The notes under the pieces are model-generated. The model was not told the DNA's origin, did not search any database, and worked only from the letters and a program-made list of their open reading frames with translations. A stretch of 6,746 nt of DNA from an uncultured Clostridia bacterium (GTDB taxonomy: Bacteria > Bacillota > Clostridia > Oscillospirales > Butyricicoccaceae), in NCBI GenBank assembly GCA_945486175.1, contig CALYTA010000059.1, positions 1 through 6,746 of the forward strand. The letters are read 5' to 3'. Position numbers and translations under genes: made by a program. How positions within the stretch are numbered: position 1 is the first letter of the stretch; each line of letters starts with the position of its first letter. Positions 1 to 5,946 of the stretch are shown one piece after another.

Positions 1-1
1 G

Positions 2-937
2 GTCGGGCTGTTTTTCGCGCTGACCGTCGAGCTTTCCAACCGGTATTTCATCAAATCGATTGTCGAGCCTGTCATGAAGATCAATATCATCGCCAAGGAG
101 ATCGCTGCGGGCCGCTATGGCATGCGCCTGCACAAGGTCTATGACGACGAGATTGGTGATCTGTGCGACACGATCAACCATATGTCGGAGGAAATCAGCC
201 GCGCCGAACGCATGAAAAATGACTTTATTTCCTCGGTTTCACATGAGCTGCGCACACCGCTCACCGCCATCGGCGGCTGGAGTGATACGCTGATTGCAGG
301 CGGTGCGACCGACCCGGAGGAGGTCATCATGGGCCTGCGCATCATCCAGAAGGAAAGCAGCCGCCTGACACAGATGGTCGAAGAGCTGCTGGATTTCACC
401 CGGCTGGAATCCGGCCGCATGAAGCTCAATGTCGAGCTGTTTGATGTCGGCGCAGAGCTGTATGAAGCGGTCTATATGTACGAAAATATGCTGGAAAAGG
501 AAGATATCCAGCTGATTTATGACATTCCGGATCAGATGTGTCCGGTGAGCGGTGACCGCCACCGCCTCAAGCAGGTATTCCTCAATGTCATCGACAATGC
601 GGCGAAATACGGCAAGAGCGGCGGTAAGATCCAGATTGAGCTGTCGCGCGACAGCTATACCGTGCGCATTGAGGTGCGCGACTGGGGCATCGGCATCAAG
701 GAGGACGAGCTGCCGTTCGTCAAGGAGAAGTTCTACAAGGGCAGCTCCAAGCAGCGCGGCAGCGGCATCGGCCTCGCCGTCACGGACGAAATTGTCCGCA
801 TGCATGGCGGCACGCTGAACATTGCCAGCACCTATGGCGAGGGCACGACAGTGACAATTTCCCTGCCGCTGGCAAACACGGATACCAAGCGCGTCGAGCC
901 GACCGAAACCATCGTTGCGGATATCAATAAGGAGTAA
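2..937 (+). CDS. Sensor histidine kinase, C-terminal part (5' end outside window)
   Basis: This membrane-bound two-component kinase autophosphorylates on histidine and passes the phosphate to a response regulator, which probably lies just upstream. The frame is open from base 2, so the gene is cut by the window edge and 311 residues are visible; the first in-frame ATG (74) lies inside the HAMP region and is not the real start. Visible residues run: end of a transmembrane helix (about 1-9), a HAMP linker (about 15-70), the HisKA dimerisation helix with phospho-acceptor H81 in SHELRTPLTAI, and an HATPase domain with N-box N195/N199, G1 box DWGIGI (227-232), an F box around 239-244 and G2 box GSGIGL (253-258). 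The HExxT phosphatase motif is intact (H81, E82, T85). All catalytic boxes are present, so it should be active. The general type is PhoR/WalK-like; the signal cannot be told because the sensor domain is missing. Confidence 0.95.
   Translation, partial: VGLFFALTVELSNRYFIKSIVEPVMKINIIAKEIAAGRYGMRLHKVYDDEIGDLCDTINHMSEEISRAERMKNDFISSVSHELRTPLTAIGGWSDTLIAGGATDPEEVIMGLRIIQKESSRLTQMVEELLDFTRLESGRMKLNVELFDVGAELYEAVYMYENMLEKEDIQLIYDIPDQMCPVSGDRHRLKQVFLNVIDNAAKYGKSGGKIQIELSRDSYTVRIEVRDWGIGIKEDELPFVKEKFYKGSSKQRGSGIGLAVTDEIVRMHGGTLNIASTYGEGTTVTISLPLANTDTKRVEPTETIVADINKE
929..934 (+). promoter_or_regulatory. Ribosome binding site for the DUF1385 gene, decides a TTG start
   Basis: AAGGAG lies within the last codons of the kinase gene, 6 nt before TTG at 941. 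This supports the non-ATG start and suggests translational coupling. A second GGAGG at 961-965 is only 2 nt from an in-frame GTG (968), too close to be used efficiently. Confidence 0.75.
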
Positions 938-940
938 GCA

Positions 941-1891
941 TTGAACACCAAGCATTCACAGGAGGTTGTGCATAAGACAACCATCGGCGGACAGTCGATT
1001 CTCGAGGGCATTATGATGAAAGGCCCGCGCAAAAGCTGTACTGTCGTGCGCAGGATGGATGGCACACTCGCCATCCGGGATGAGGAGACCACACCGCTGC
1101 GCGAAAAATTTGCTCCGGCAGGCTGGCCGGTCATCCGTGGCTTTCTCGTGATGGTGCAGTCGCTTGCGGACGGCTTCCGGGCGATTGAATATTCCTCGCA
1201 TTTCCTCGAGGAAGAGGACGAGGAAGAGCCGTCCGGCTTTGAAAAATGGCTGATCGACAAGGTCGGCGAGGGTGCGGTGGAAAACGCACTGTATGTCTTT
1301 TCCATTGTACTGGGTGTTGTGCTGGCAGTGGGGCTGTTTATCCTGCTGCCCGCATTTCTGGTGGGCTTCCTGCCGGACAGCGTGCCGCATCTGGCGGCCA
1401 ATCTGCTGGAGGGCGTCGTGCGCATCGCGATTTTTATCGGGTATATGTGGCTGATGTCCCTGATTCCGGACATGAAGCGCACGTTCCGTTACCACGGTGC
1501 GGAGCACAAGACCATCTACTGCTATGAAAAGGGACTGCCGCTGACGACAGAAAATGTGCGCGTGCAGCCGCGGGAACACCCGCGCTGCGGCACGAGCTTC
1601 CTGTTCGTCGTGATGATTATCAGTATTCTGGTATTTTCGCTCGTGACATCGGACAGCCGCGTGGCACAGCTTGTGCTGCGGCTTGTGCTGCTGCCGGTGG
1701 TTATCGGGCTGAGCTATGAGGTCAACCGCTTTGCCGGACGGCATGACGGCGCATTTTCCCGCGCGCTGCGCTGGCCCGGCATGATGCTCCAGCACATCAC
1801 CGTGCTCGAGCCGGATGACAGCATGATCGAGGTGGCCATTGTGTCGCTCGAACATGTCATCCCGGGGGACAGGCAGGAGGACAAGTGGTGA
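941..1891 (+). CDS. DUF1385 (YqhQ-like) integral membrane protein
   Basis: This conserved protein of largely unknown function resembles Bacillus YqhQ; its 316 aa is the normal family length. Visible marks are the family N-terminal signature IGGQSILEGIMMKGP (15-29), an acidic patch (90-96), hydrophobic segments at about 116-143, 156-176, 219-235 and 243-261, the conserved YHGAEHK (184-190) and EHPRCGTS (212-219) motifs, and the C-terminal WPGMMLQHITVLEPDD (278-293). The clustered H185, E188, H189, H213 and C216 could bind a metal, but that is inference. TTG at 941 is chosen because AAGGAG (929-934) sits 6 nt upstream and the signature needs a start before the ATG at 1013. The gene begins 3 nt after the kinase stop and overlaps prmC at its end, so it is likely translated from one message with both. 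DUF1385-prmC adjacency is common in Firmicutes. The family call is firm; the function is open. Confidence 0.9.
   Translation: MNTKHSQEVVHKTTIGGQSILEGIMMKGPRKSCTVVRRMDGTLAIRDEETTPLREKFAPAGWPVIRGFLVMVQSLADGFRAIEYSSHFLEEEDEEEPSGFEKWLIDKVGEGAVENALYVFSIVLGVVLAVGLFILLPAFLVGFLPDSVPHLAANLLEGVVRIAIFIGYMWLMSLIPDMKRTFRYHGAEHKTIYCYEKGLPLTTENVRVQPREHPRCGTSFLFVVMIISILVFSLVTSDSRVAQLVLRLVLLPVVIGLSYEVNRFAGRHDGAFSRALRWPGMMLQHITVLEPDDSMIEVAIVSLEHVIPGDRQEDKW
1875..1880 (+). promoter_or_regulatory. Ribosome binding site for prmC, decides between two GTG codons
   Basis: A full AGGAGG inside the DUF1385 3' end is 7 nt before GTG 1888 and 4 nt before GTG 1885. The longer spacing is the usual one, so 1888 is taken as the start. 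Confidence 0.7.
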
Positions 1892-2763
1892 ACGCATGGG
1901 ACTGCTTCCGGCAGCTGCGCGAGCAGCTGGCCGCGATGGGCGTGGAGGAAGCGGATCTTGAGGCGCGCGAGCTGGCGGCGCGCGCGGCCGGACTGGATGC
2001 GCGCGACACCTTCGGCTGGCACAGCCGCCCGCTTTCCGAAGAGGAAGAACAGGCGGCAGAACAATTGCTTGCGCGCCGCAGGCAGGGCGAACCGCTCGCC
2101 TATGTGCTCGGGGAATGGGATTTTTACGGTAACCGTTTCCGCGTGACGCCGGATGTGCTCATTCCGCGCGGCGATACCGAATGGCTGTGCGACGCGGCAG
2201 TACAGGCGGCGCGGAACGTTTCCGCACCGCGCGTGCTCGACCTGTGCTGCGGCAGCGGATGCATCGGCATCTCGCTCGCGCTCGCAGTGCCGCAGGCGCA
2301 GGTTGTCGCGGCTGACTGCTCGGAAGCAGCACTTGCCGTGACGCGGGACAATGCGGCGCTGCACGGGCTGGATGCGCCTCGTTTTCAGGCGGTACAGGCG
2401 GATGCGCTTGTGCCGGACAGCATTGACGGGGCATTTGACCTCGTCGTGACCAATCCACCGTATATCACGGCGCAGGAAATGCGCGAGCTGGATCACAGTG
2501 TGGACGCATATGAACCGCACCTCGCGCTGTTCGGCGGCGAGGACGGGCTGGATTTTTACCGCGCGATGGCACAGAAGCCCGCATTCCGGCTGAAGCCCGG
2601 CGGACAATTCTTCGCCGAATGCGGCTGGAAGCAGGGCGGACAGGTCGCGGCGCTGTTTCGTGCGGCGGGCTGGACCGATGTTCACCTGCAAAGCGATCTG
2701 GCAGGTGTGCCGCGTATTGTGTGCGCGGTTTCGCCGGAAACTAAAACAGACCATTCCCTTTGA
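1888..2763 (+). CDS. prmC: Peptide chain release factor N5-glutamine methyltransferase
   Basis: PrmC methylates the glutamine of the GGQ motif in release factors RF1 and RF2, using S-adenosylmethionine, which improves translation termination. The 291-aa protein has the family layout: an N-terminal helical domain (1 to about 75) that binds the release factor, the linker signature PLAYVLGEWDFYG...LIPRGDTEW (69-99), the SAM-binding motif I VLDLCCGSGCIG (116-127), a likely SAM-ribose-binding acidic residue D143, and the catalytic NPPY (189-192). The usual IPRPxTE is IPRGDTE here, a minor variant. GTG 1888 is preferred over GTG 1885 because AGGAGG (1875-1880) is then 7 nt away rather than 4, and it gives a classic GTGA overlap with the DUF1385 stop. 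In many Firmicutes prmC is followed by prfA; here recA follows instead. HemK is an old name for the same protein. Confidence 0.95.
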   Translation: MNAWDCFRQLREQLAAMGVEEADLEARELAARAAGLDARDTFGWHSRPLSEEEEQAAEQLLARRRQGEPLAYVLGEWDFYGNRFRVTPDVLIPRGDTEWLCDAAVQAARNVSAPRVLDLCCGSGCIGISLALAVPQAQVVAADCSEAALAVTRDNAALHGLDAPRFQAVQADALVPDSIDGAFDLVVTNPPYITAQEMRELDHSVDAYEPHLALFGGEDGLDFYRAMAQKPAFRLKPGGQFFAECGWKQGGQVAALFRAAGWTDVHLQSDLAGVPRIVCAVSPETKTDHSL

Positions 2764-2772
2764 TGTTACAAT
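2764..2772 (+). promoter_or_regulatory. Possible extended -10 promoter element for recA
   Basis: TGTTACAAT matches the extended -10 pattern TGnTAtAAT with one change and lies in the AT-richer 37-nt gap before recA, about 29 nt from its start codon. No good -35 hexamer is seen: at 17 bp spacing it reads AAACAG. recA may therefore have its own weak promoter as well as read-through from prmC. The match is short, so confidence is low. Confidence 0.35.
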
Positions 2773-2781
2773 AGATTTCAC

Positions 2782-2787
2782 AGGAGG
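2782..2787 (+). promoter_or_regulatory. Ribosome binding site for recA with long spacing
   Basis: A full AGGAGG lies 13 nt before the recA ATG, longer than the usual 5-9 nt. No nearer purine-rich site is present, and an in-frame TGA at 2792-2794 excludes any start between the two, so ATG 2801 is the first possible start despite the spacing. Confidence 0.6.
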
Positions 2788-2800
2788 ACAGTGAGACAAT

Positions 2801-4003
2801 ATGGCAAAGAAAAAACAGCTGCCACCGGTAGTGGTAGCGACGGATAAAAAGAAGGCGCTCGATCAGGCACTGGCGCAGATTGAAAAGCAGCACGGCGCAA
2901 ACGCTGTCATGTACCTCGGACAGGAGAGCGAGCCGCTGGACAAAGAGGTTATTTCGACCGGTTCCATCGGCCTGGACATGGCGCTGGGCATCGGCGGCCT
3001 GCCGCGCGGCAGAATCATCGAGATTTATGGACCGGAATCCTCCGGTAAGACCACGCTGGCACTGCATGCGATCGCATCGGCACAGGCGAAGGGTGGCATC
3101 GCGGCGTTCATCGACGCGGAGCATGCGCTTGATCCGGTCTATGCGGCGGCGCTCGGCGTCGATGTCGACAGCCTGCTGGTTTCCCAGCCGGACAGCGGTG
3201 ACCAGGGCCTTGAAATCGCGGAACAGCTCGTCCGTTCGGGCGCACTGGATATCATTGTCATCGACTCGGTTGCCGCGCTGGTTCCGCGCGCCGAAATCGA
3301 GGGCGAAATGGGCGATTCGTTTGTCGGCCTGCATGCGCGCCTGATGAGCCAGGCACTGCGCAAGCTGGCAGGCGTCATTTCCAAGTCCAAATGTGTCGCA
3401 ATCTTTATCAACCAGCTGCGTGAAAAGGTCGGCGTCATTTACGGTTCGCCGGAGGTCACGACGGGTGGCCGCGCCCTCAAGTTCTATGCATCCGTGCGCA
3501 TTGATGTGCGCCGTGTGGAGCACCTGAAGGACGGCGAAACGCTCATCGGCAGCCACACCCGCGCAAAGGTCGTCAAGAATAAGATGGCGCCCCCGTTCCG
3601 CGAGGCGGAGTTCGACATCATGTACGGCGAGGGCATCTCGCGCACAGGCGAGCTGGTCGATCTGGGCGTCGAATACGGCCTGATTAAGAAGGGCGGCGCG
3701 TGGTTCACCATCGGGGAGCAGCGCTTCCAGGGTCGTGACAACGCGAAGAAATATATCTCGGAAAATCAGGATGTCGCGGACAAGCTGGAAGCGGACATCC
3801 GCGAAGCGATTCAGGAGAGCCGCAAGAAGGCACAGGAAGAGCGCGATGCGCGCAACGAGCTGCGCCGCAAACAGCTGCGCAGTGAGGGTGCATCCCACGC
3901 GGAGGAAGAAGGCGAATCCGCACCGGGGGAGGAAAAGCCGGCACAGCGCCGCTCGGCGGCGGTGTCCATTGATGCGGACGACTTCGGCGAGGACGATATT
4001 TAA
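2801..4003 (+). CDS. recA: Recombinase RecA
   Basis: RecA forms ATP-dependent filaments on single-stranded DNA, pairs it with homologous duplex, and stimulates LexA self-cleavage. The visible core is complete: Walker [10 protein letters not shown] (77-85), the catalytic glutamate E107 in [10 protein letters not shown], Walker B IIVIDS (151-156, D155), ATP-sensing N204/Q205 in [11 protein letters not shown]-binding loop L2 around [19 protein letters not shown] (211-229), and the C-terminal [15 protein letters not shown]...GELVDLGV region (260-290). Its 400 aa exceed the usual 350 or so. Walker A starts 11 residues later than in E. coli because of an N-terminal extension ([15 protein letters not shown]), and the tail after about 335 is long, first basic ([20 protein letters not shown], 341-360) and then acidic, ending [10 protein letters not shown]. 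Its stop overlaps the recX start (TAATG), so the two are translationally coupled. No intein or frameshift is seen. Confidence 0.98.
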   Translation: MAKKKQLPPVVVATDKKKALDQALAQIEKQHGANAVMYLGQESEPLDKEVISTGSIGLDMALGIGGLPRGRIIEIYGPESSGKTTLALHAIASAQAKGGIAAFIDAEHALDPVYAAALGVDVDSLLVSQPDSGDQGLEIAEQLVRSGALDIIVIDSVAALVPRAEIEGEMGDSFVGLHARLMSQALRKLAGVISKSKCVAIFINQLREKVGVIYGSPEVTTGGRALKFYASVRIDVRRVEHLKDGETLIGSHTRAKVVKNKMAPPFREAEFDIMYGEGISRTGELVDLGVEYGLIKKGGAWFTIGEQRFQGRDNAKKYISENQDVADKLEADIREAIQESRKKAQEERDARNELRRKQLRSEGASHAEEEGESAPGEEKPAQRRSAAVSIDADDFGEDDI

Positions 4004-4482
4004 TGGACGGGCAGCTGGATGAAGAGCAGTACCGCAAGGCGGCGGAATGCGCGGCAAGGATGCTCGCACGCCGTCCGCTGTCGGCAGCGATGCTGGAACA
4101 AAAGCTGCTGGAAAAGAATTTTTGTGAGGAAGCCGCGGGTTATGCGGTGGAGCGCATGCGCGTGCTCGGCGCGGTGGATGACGCCGCATTTGCCGAGCTG
4201 GTTGTGCGCTCGTATGCGCGCAAAGGCTGCGGCGAGCTGCGCATCCGGCAGGAGCTGCGCGTGCGCGGCGTGCCGGACGATGTGATCGCGCAGGCATTGC
4301 GCGGTTTTGAGCCGGAACAGGATGCCATGCTGAAGCTGCTGGACAAGCGGCTGCACGGCGATGTATCTGACCGGCGCGAATGTGAAAAGGCGATGGCGGC
4401 ACTGCAGCGGCGCGGATTTACGTTTTCCCAGATCCGCGCGGCGATGCAGGCATACCGCGCCGGAGCCGAAGAGGACCAATAA
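4003..4482 (+). CDS. recX: Regulatory protein RecX
   Basis: RecX binds RecA filaments and modulates, usually inhibits, their recombinase and coprotease activity. The 159-aa protein is of normal family length and is mostly helical, with the repeated three-helix pattern: about 11-58 (AARMLARRPLSAAMLEQKL, then ERMRVLGAVDD), about 59-105 (AAFAELVVRSYARKGCGELR and IRQELRVRGVPDDVIAQAL), and a third, more diverged unit at about 106-152 (LLDKRLHG...LQRRGFTFSQIRAAM). The LGAVDDAAFAE and R-IRQELR-RGV patterns are typical of the family. ATG 4003 overlaps the recA TAA by one base, with a GAGG (3989-3992) 10 nt upstream in the recA end, so RecX output should follow RecA output. The direct recA-recX order strengthens the call. 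Confidence 0.93.
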   Translation: MDGQLDEEQYRKAAECAARMLARRPLSAAMLEQKLLEKNFCEEAAGYAVERMRVLGAVDDAAFAELVVRSYARKGCGELRIRQELRVRGVPDDVIAQALRGFEPEQDAMLKLLDKRLHGDVSDRRECEKAMAALQRRGFTFSQIRAAMQAYRAGAEEDQ

Positions 4483-4499
4483 GCGCGGCGGGGCTGCGC
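4483..4499 (+). other. GC-rich hairpin between recX and rimO
   Basis: Right after the recX stop, GCGCGGC (4483-4489) can pair with GCTGCGC (4493-4499) over a GGG loop, giving seven pairs including one G-U. No T-run follows (the next bases are ACCGAGGAGG), so it is not an intrinsic terminator. It could be an mRNA processing or stabilising element ahead of the rimO ribosome binding site, or simply a by-product of high GC. Confidence 0.4.
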
Positions 4500-4503
4500 A
4501 CCG

Positions 4504-4509
4504 AGGAGG
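4504..4509 (+). promoter_or_regulatory. Ribosome binding site for rimO with long spacing
   Basis: AGGAGG lies 12 nt before ATG 4522. As with recA, the Shine-Dalgarno match is perfect but further from the start than usual. The protein alignment leaves little room for another start. Confidence 0.6.
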
Positions 4510-4521
4510 AAATTTACGCTT

Positions 4522-5859
4522 ATGTCAATTCGATTGGGATTGATTTCACTGGGCTGTGCCAAGAATCTTGTGGACAGCGAACACATGCTGGCACAGCTTG
4601 CAGAAGCCGGCGTTACGATTGTCGATGATGTCGCAGATGCGGATGTTGCGGTCATCAATACCTGTGGCTTTATCGAATCCGCAAAGCAGGAGGCCATTCA
4701 GGCCATTCTGGAGACAGCGGAACTGAAAAAAAGCGGACAGCTCAAGGCACTGATTGTCACCGGCTGTCTGGTGCAGCGCTATCCGGAGGAGATCACCGAG
4801 GAAATGCCGGAGATTGATGCTGTGCTCGGCACAGGCAGTTATACCAATATCGTCGACGCGGTGCGCGCAGTCATGCAGGTGCCGGGCACGGTGTACCGCA
4901 ATTTCGGCCAGATTGATGAGGCTGAGATGGAGGGCGGGCGCATCCTGCTCACACCGGGATATTCCGCCTATCTGAAAATTGCGGAGGGCTGCAACAACCA
5001 CTGTGCTTACTGTGTCATCCCGAAGCTGCGCGGCAAGTTCCGCTCGCGTCCGATGGAGGACATTCTGGAGGAGGCGCGCGCCATGGCGGTAGCCGGCGTG
5101 CGTGAAATCATTGTCGTGGCACAGGATATCACGCGCTATGGCACTGACCTGTACGGTGAGCGCCGCCTGTCCGACCTGCTGCACGAGCTGTGCGCGATGG
5201 ACTTCACCTGGGTGCGCCTGCATTATCTCTATCCGGATGAAATCACGGATGACATGATTGAAACGATTGCAACCGAGCCGAAAATTGTGAAGTATCTGGA
5301 TATCCCGATTCAGCATGTCAACAACCGCATTCTGAAGGCGATGCACCGCCGCGGCGACAGCGCATTCCTGCGCAGTTTGTTCAACGAGCTGCGTTCGCGC
5401 ATTCCCGGACTTGTGCTGCGTACGAGCCTGATTGTGGGTCTGCCAGGTGAGACAGAGGAAGAATTTGAAGAGCTGTGCGAATTTATGCGCGAGATGAACA
5501 TTGAGCGCGCGGGCGTATTCTGTTATTCGCCGGAAGAGGGCAGTGAAGCCGCGGAAATGCCGGATCAGATCGATGAGGAGACCAAAAATGAGCGCCGTAT
5601 GATTATCGAAGAGCTGCAGTCGGATGTACTCGACCGCTTTGCCGCCCGCATGAAGGGCCAGCTCATCGAAGTGCTGTGCGAGGGTTGGGACGGCGAAACC
5701 GGCCTGTATTATGGCAGAAGCTATGCCGATTCGCCGGATATCGATGGCCGTGTGCTGTTTGACAGCGCGTTTTCTGTCGAGGAAGGCCAGTTTGTCCCGG
5801 TGCGCATCACGGGCGCACAGGGTGCCGACCTGACCGGAAATACCGAAACAATGGAATGA
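4522..5859 (+). CDS. rimO: Ribosomal protein S12 methylthiotransferase RimO
   Basis: RimO is a radical-SAM enzyme with two iron-sulfur clusters that adds a methylthio group to the beta carbon of a conserved aspartate in ribosomal protein S12. The 445-aa protein is full length. The N-terminal methylthiotransferase domain carries the auxiliary-cluster cysteines C12 (SLGCAKNLVDSE, the RimO hallmark), C48 (NTCGF) and C82 (TGCLVQRYPEE). The radical-SAM domain has C157, C161 and C164 in CNNHCAYC (CX3CX2C), followed by AQDITRYGTDLYG and GLPGETEEEFEEL. A TRAM domain, which contacts the substrate, closes the protein (about 373-438). The SLGCAKNLVDSE and AQDITRYG motifs separate it from the related tRNA enzymes MiaB and MtaB. 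The start is fixed by the conserved N-terminus; AGGAGG at 4504-4509 lies 12 nt upstream, which is long. It follows recX by 39 nt and is probably in the same transcript. Confidence 0.96.
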   Translation: MSIRLGLISLGCAKNLVDSEHMLAQLAEAGVTIVDDVADADVAVINTCGFIESAKQEAIQAILETAELKKSGQLKALIVTGCLVQRYPEEITEEMPEIDAVLGTGSYTNIVDAVRAVMQVPGTVYRNFGQIDEAEMEGGRILLTPGYSAYLKIAEGCNNHCAYCVIPKLRGKFRSRPMEDILEEARAMAVAGVREIIVVAQDITRYGTDLYGERRLSDLLHELCAMDFTWVRLHYLYPDEITDDMIETIATEPKIVKYLDIPIQHVNNRILKAMHRRGDSAFLRSLFNELRSRIPGLVLRTSLIVGLPGETEEEFEELCEFMREMNIERAGVFCYSPEEGSEAAEMPDQIDEETKNERRMIIEELQSDVLDRFAARMKGQLIEVLCEGWDGETGLYYGRSYADSPDIDGRVLFDSAFSVEEGQFVPVRITGAQGADLTGNTETME

Positions 5860-5864
5860 CGCGA

Positions 5865-5885
5865 TTGACACTCGGAGAGTGACAA
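5865..5885. promoter_or_regulatory. Candidate operator: 21-bp palindrome overlapping the pgsA -35 and spacer
   Basis: TTGACACTC (5865-5873) and GAGTGACAA (5877-5885) are inverted repeats about a GGA centre, matching at 8 of 9 positions; only A5868/A5882 fails. The inner CACTC-GGA-GAGTG is perfect. The dyad covers the whole -35 box and ends 2 bp before the -10, where a bound repressor would block RNA polymerase. I do not recognise a known regulator's consensus: it is not the FapR pattern and only loosely resembles Rex ends (TTGTG...CACAA). Part of the symmetry is borrowed from the -35 box, so chance cannot be excluded. Confidence 0.5.
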
Positions 5886-5893
5886 CGTATAAT
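5865..5893 (+). promoter_or_regulatory. Consensus sigma-A promoter for pgsA
   Basis: TTGACA (5865-5870) and TATAAT (5888-5893) are separated by exactly 17 bp, a perfect match to the vegetative sigma consensus. Transcription should start near 5900, leaving an untranslated leader of about 47 nt before pgsA. It lies in the only gap of notable size, so it marks the start of a pgsA-cysS transcript; no convincing terminator separates it from rimO. Confidence 0.85.
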
Positions 5894-5898
5894 AAACG

Positions 5899-5919
5899 GT
5901 GCGGAACCTGTTCCCGCAC
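5899..5919 (+). other. Hairpin at the predicted 5' end of the pgsA transcript
   Basis: GTGCGG (5899-5904) pairs perfectly with CCGCAC (5914-5919), and the stem extends inward by AA/TT past one bulged C with a CCTG loop. It sits right at the predicted start of transcription, so the mRNA may begin with a stable stem, a feature that often protects messages from 5'-end decay. Alternatively it may act as a weak terminator for rimO read-through, as TATTTTA follows about 5 nt later; there is no immediate T-run. Confidence 0.5.
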
Positions 5920-5931
5920 AACATATTTTAT

Positions 5932-5940
5932 AAGGAAGGA
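5932..5940 (+). promoter_or_regulatory. Ribosome binding site for pgsA, decides the start
   Basis: AAGGAAGGA lies 6 nt before ATG 5947. The frame is open upstream to a GTG at 5899, but that codon coincides with the predicted transcript start and has no ribosome binding site, so ATG 5947 is used. Confidence 0.85.
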
Positions 5941-5946
5941 ACACAT

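Noticed and set aside
2211..2225. Palindrome GCGGAA-CGT-TTCCGC inside prmC
   Set aside because: Short GC-rich dyads are common in coding sequence here; it is far from any gene start and has no supporting context.
2728..2741. Inverted repeat GTTTC-GCCG-GAAAC at the prmC 3' end as a LexA box or terminator
   Set aside because: The orientation and sequence differ from GAAC-N4-GTTC, it is inside coding sequence, and no T-run follows.
2741..4402. 553-codon open frame on the - strand across recA and recX
   Set aside because: It lies opposite two certain genes in a GC-rich region where antisense frames stay open by codon bias; the product is low-complexity and matches no family I know.
5869..5881. 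CACTC-GGA-GAGTG as an intrinsic terminator after rimO
   Set aside because: A five-pair stem followed by ACAACG without any T-run would not terminate; it fits better as an operator within the promoter.
5899..5946. Upstream GTG start for pgsA adding 16 residues
   Set aside because: The codon lies at the predicted transcription start with no ribosome binding site, and ATG 5947 has a good one plus the family N-terminus.
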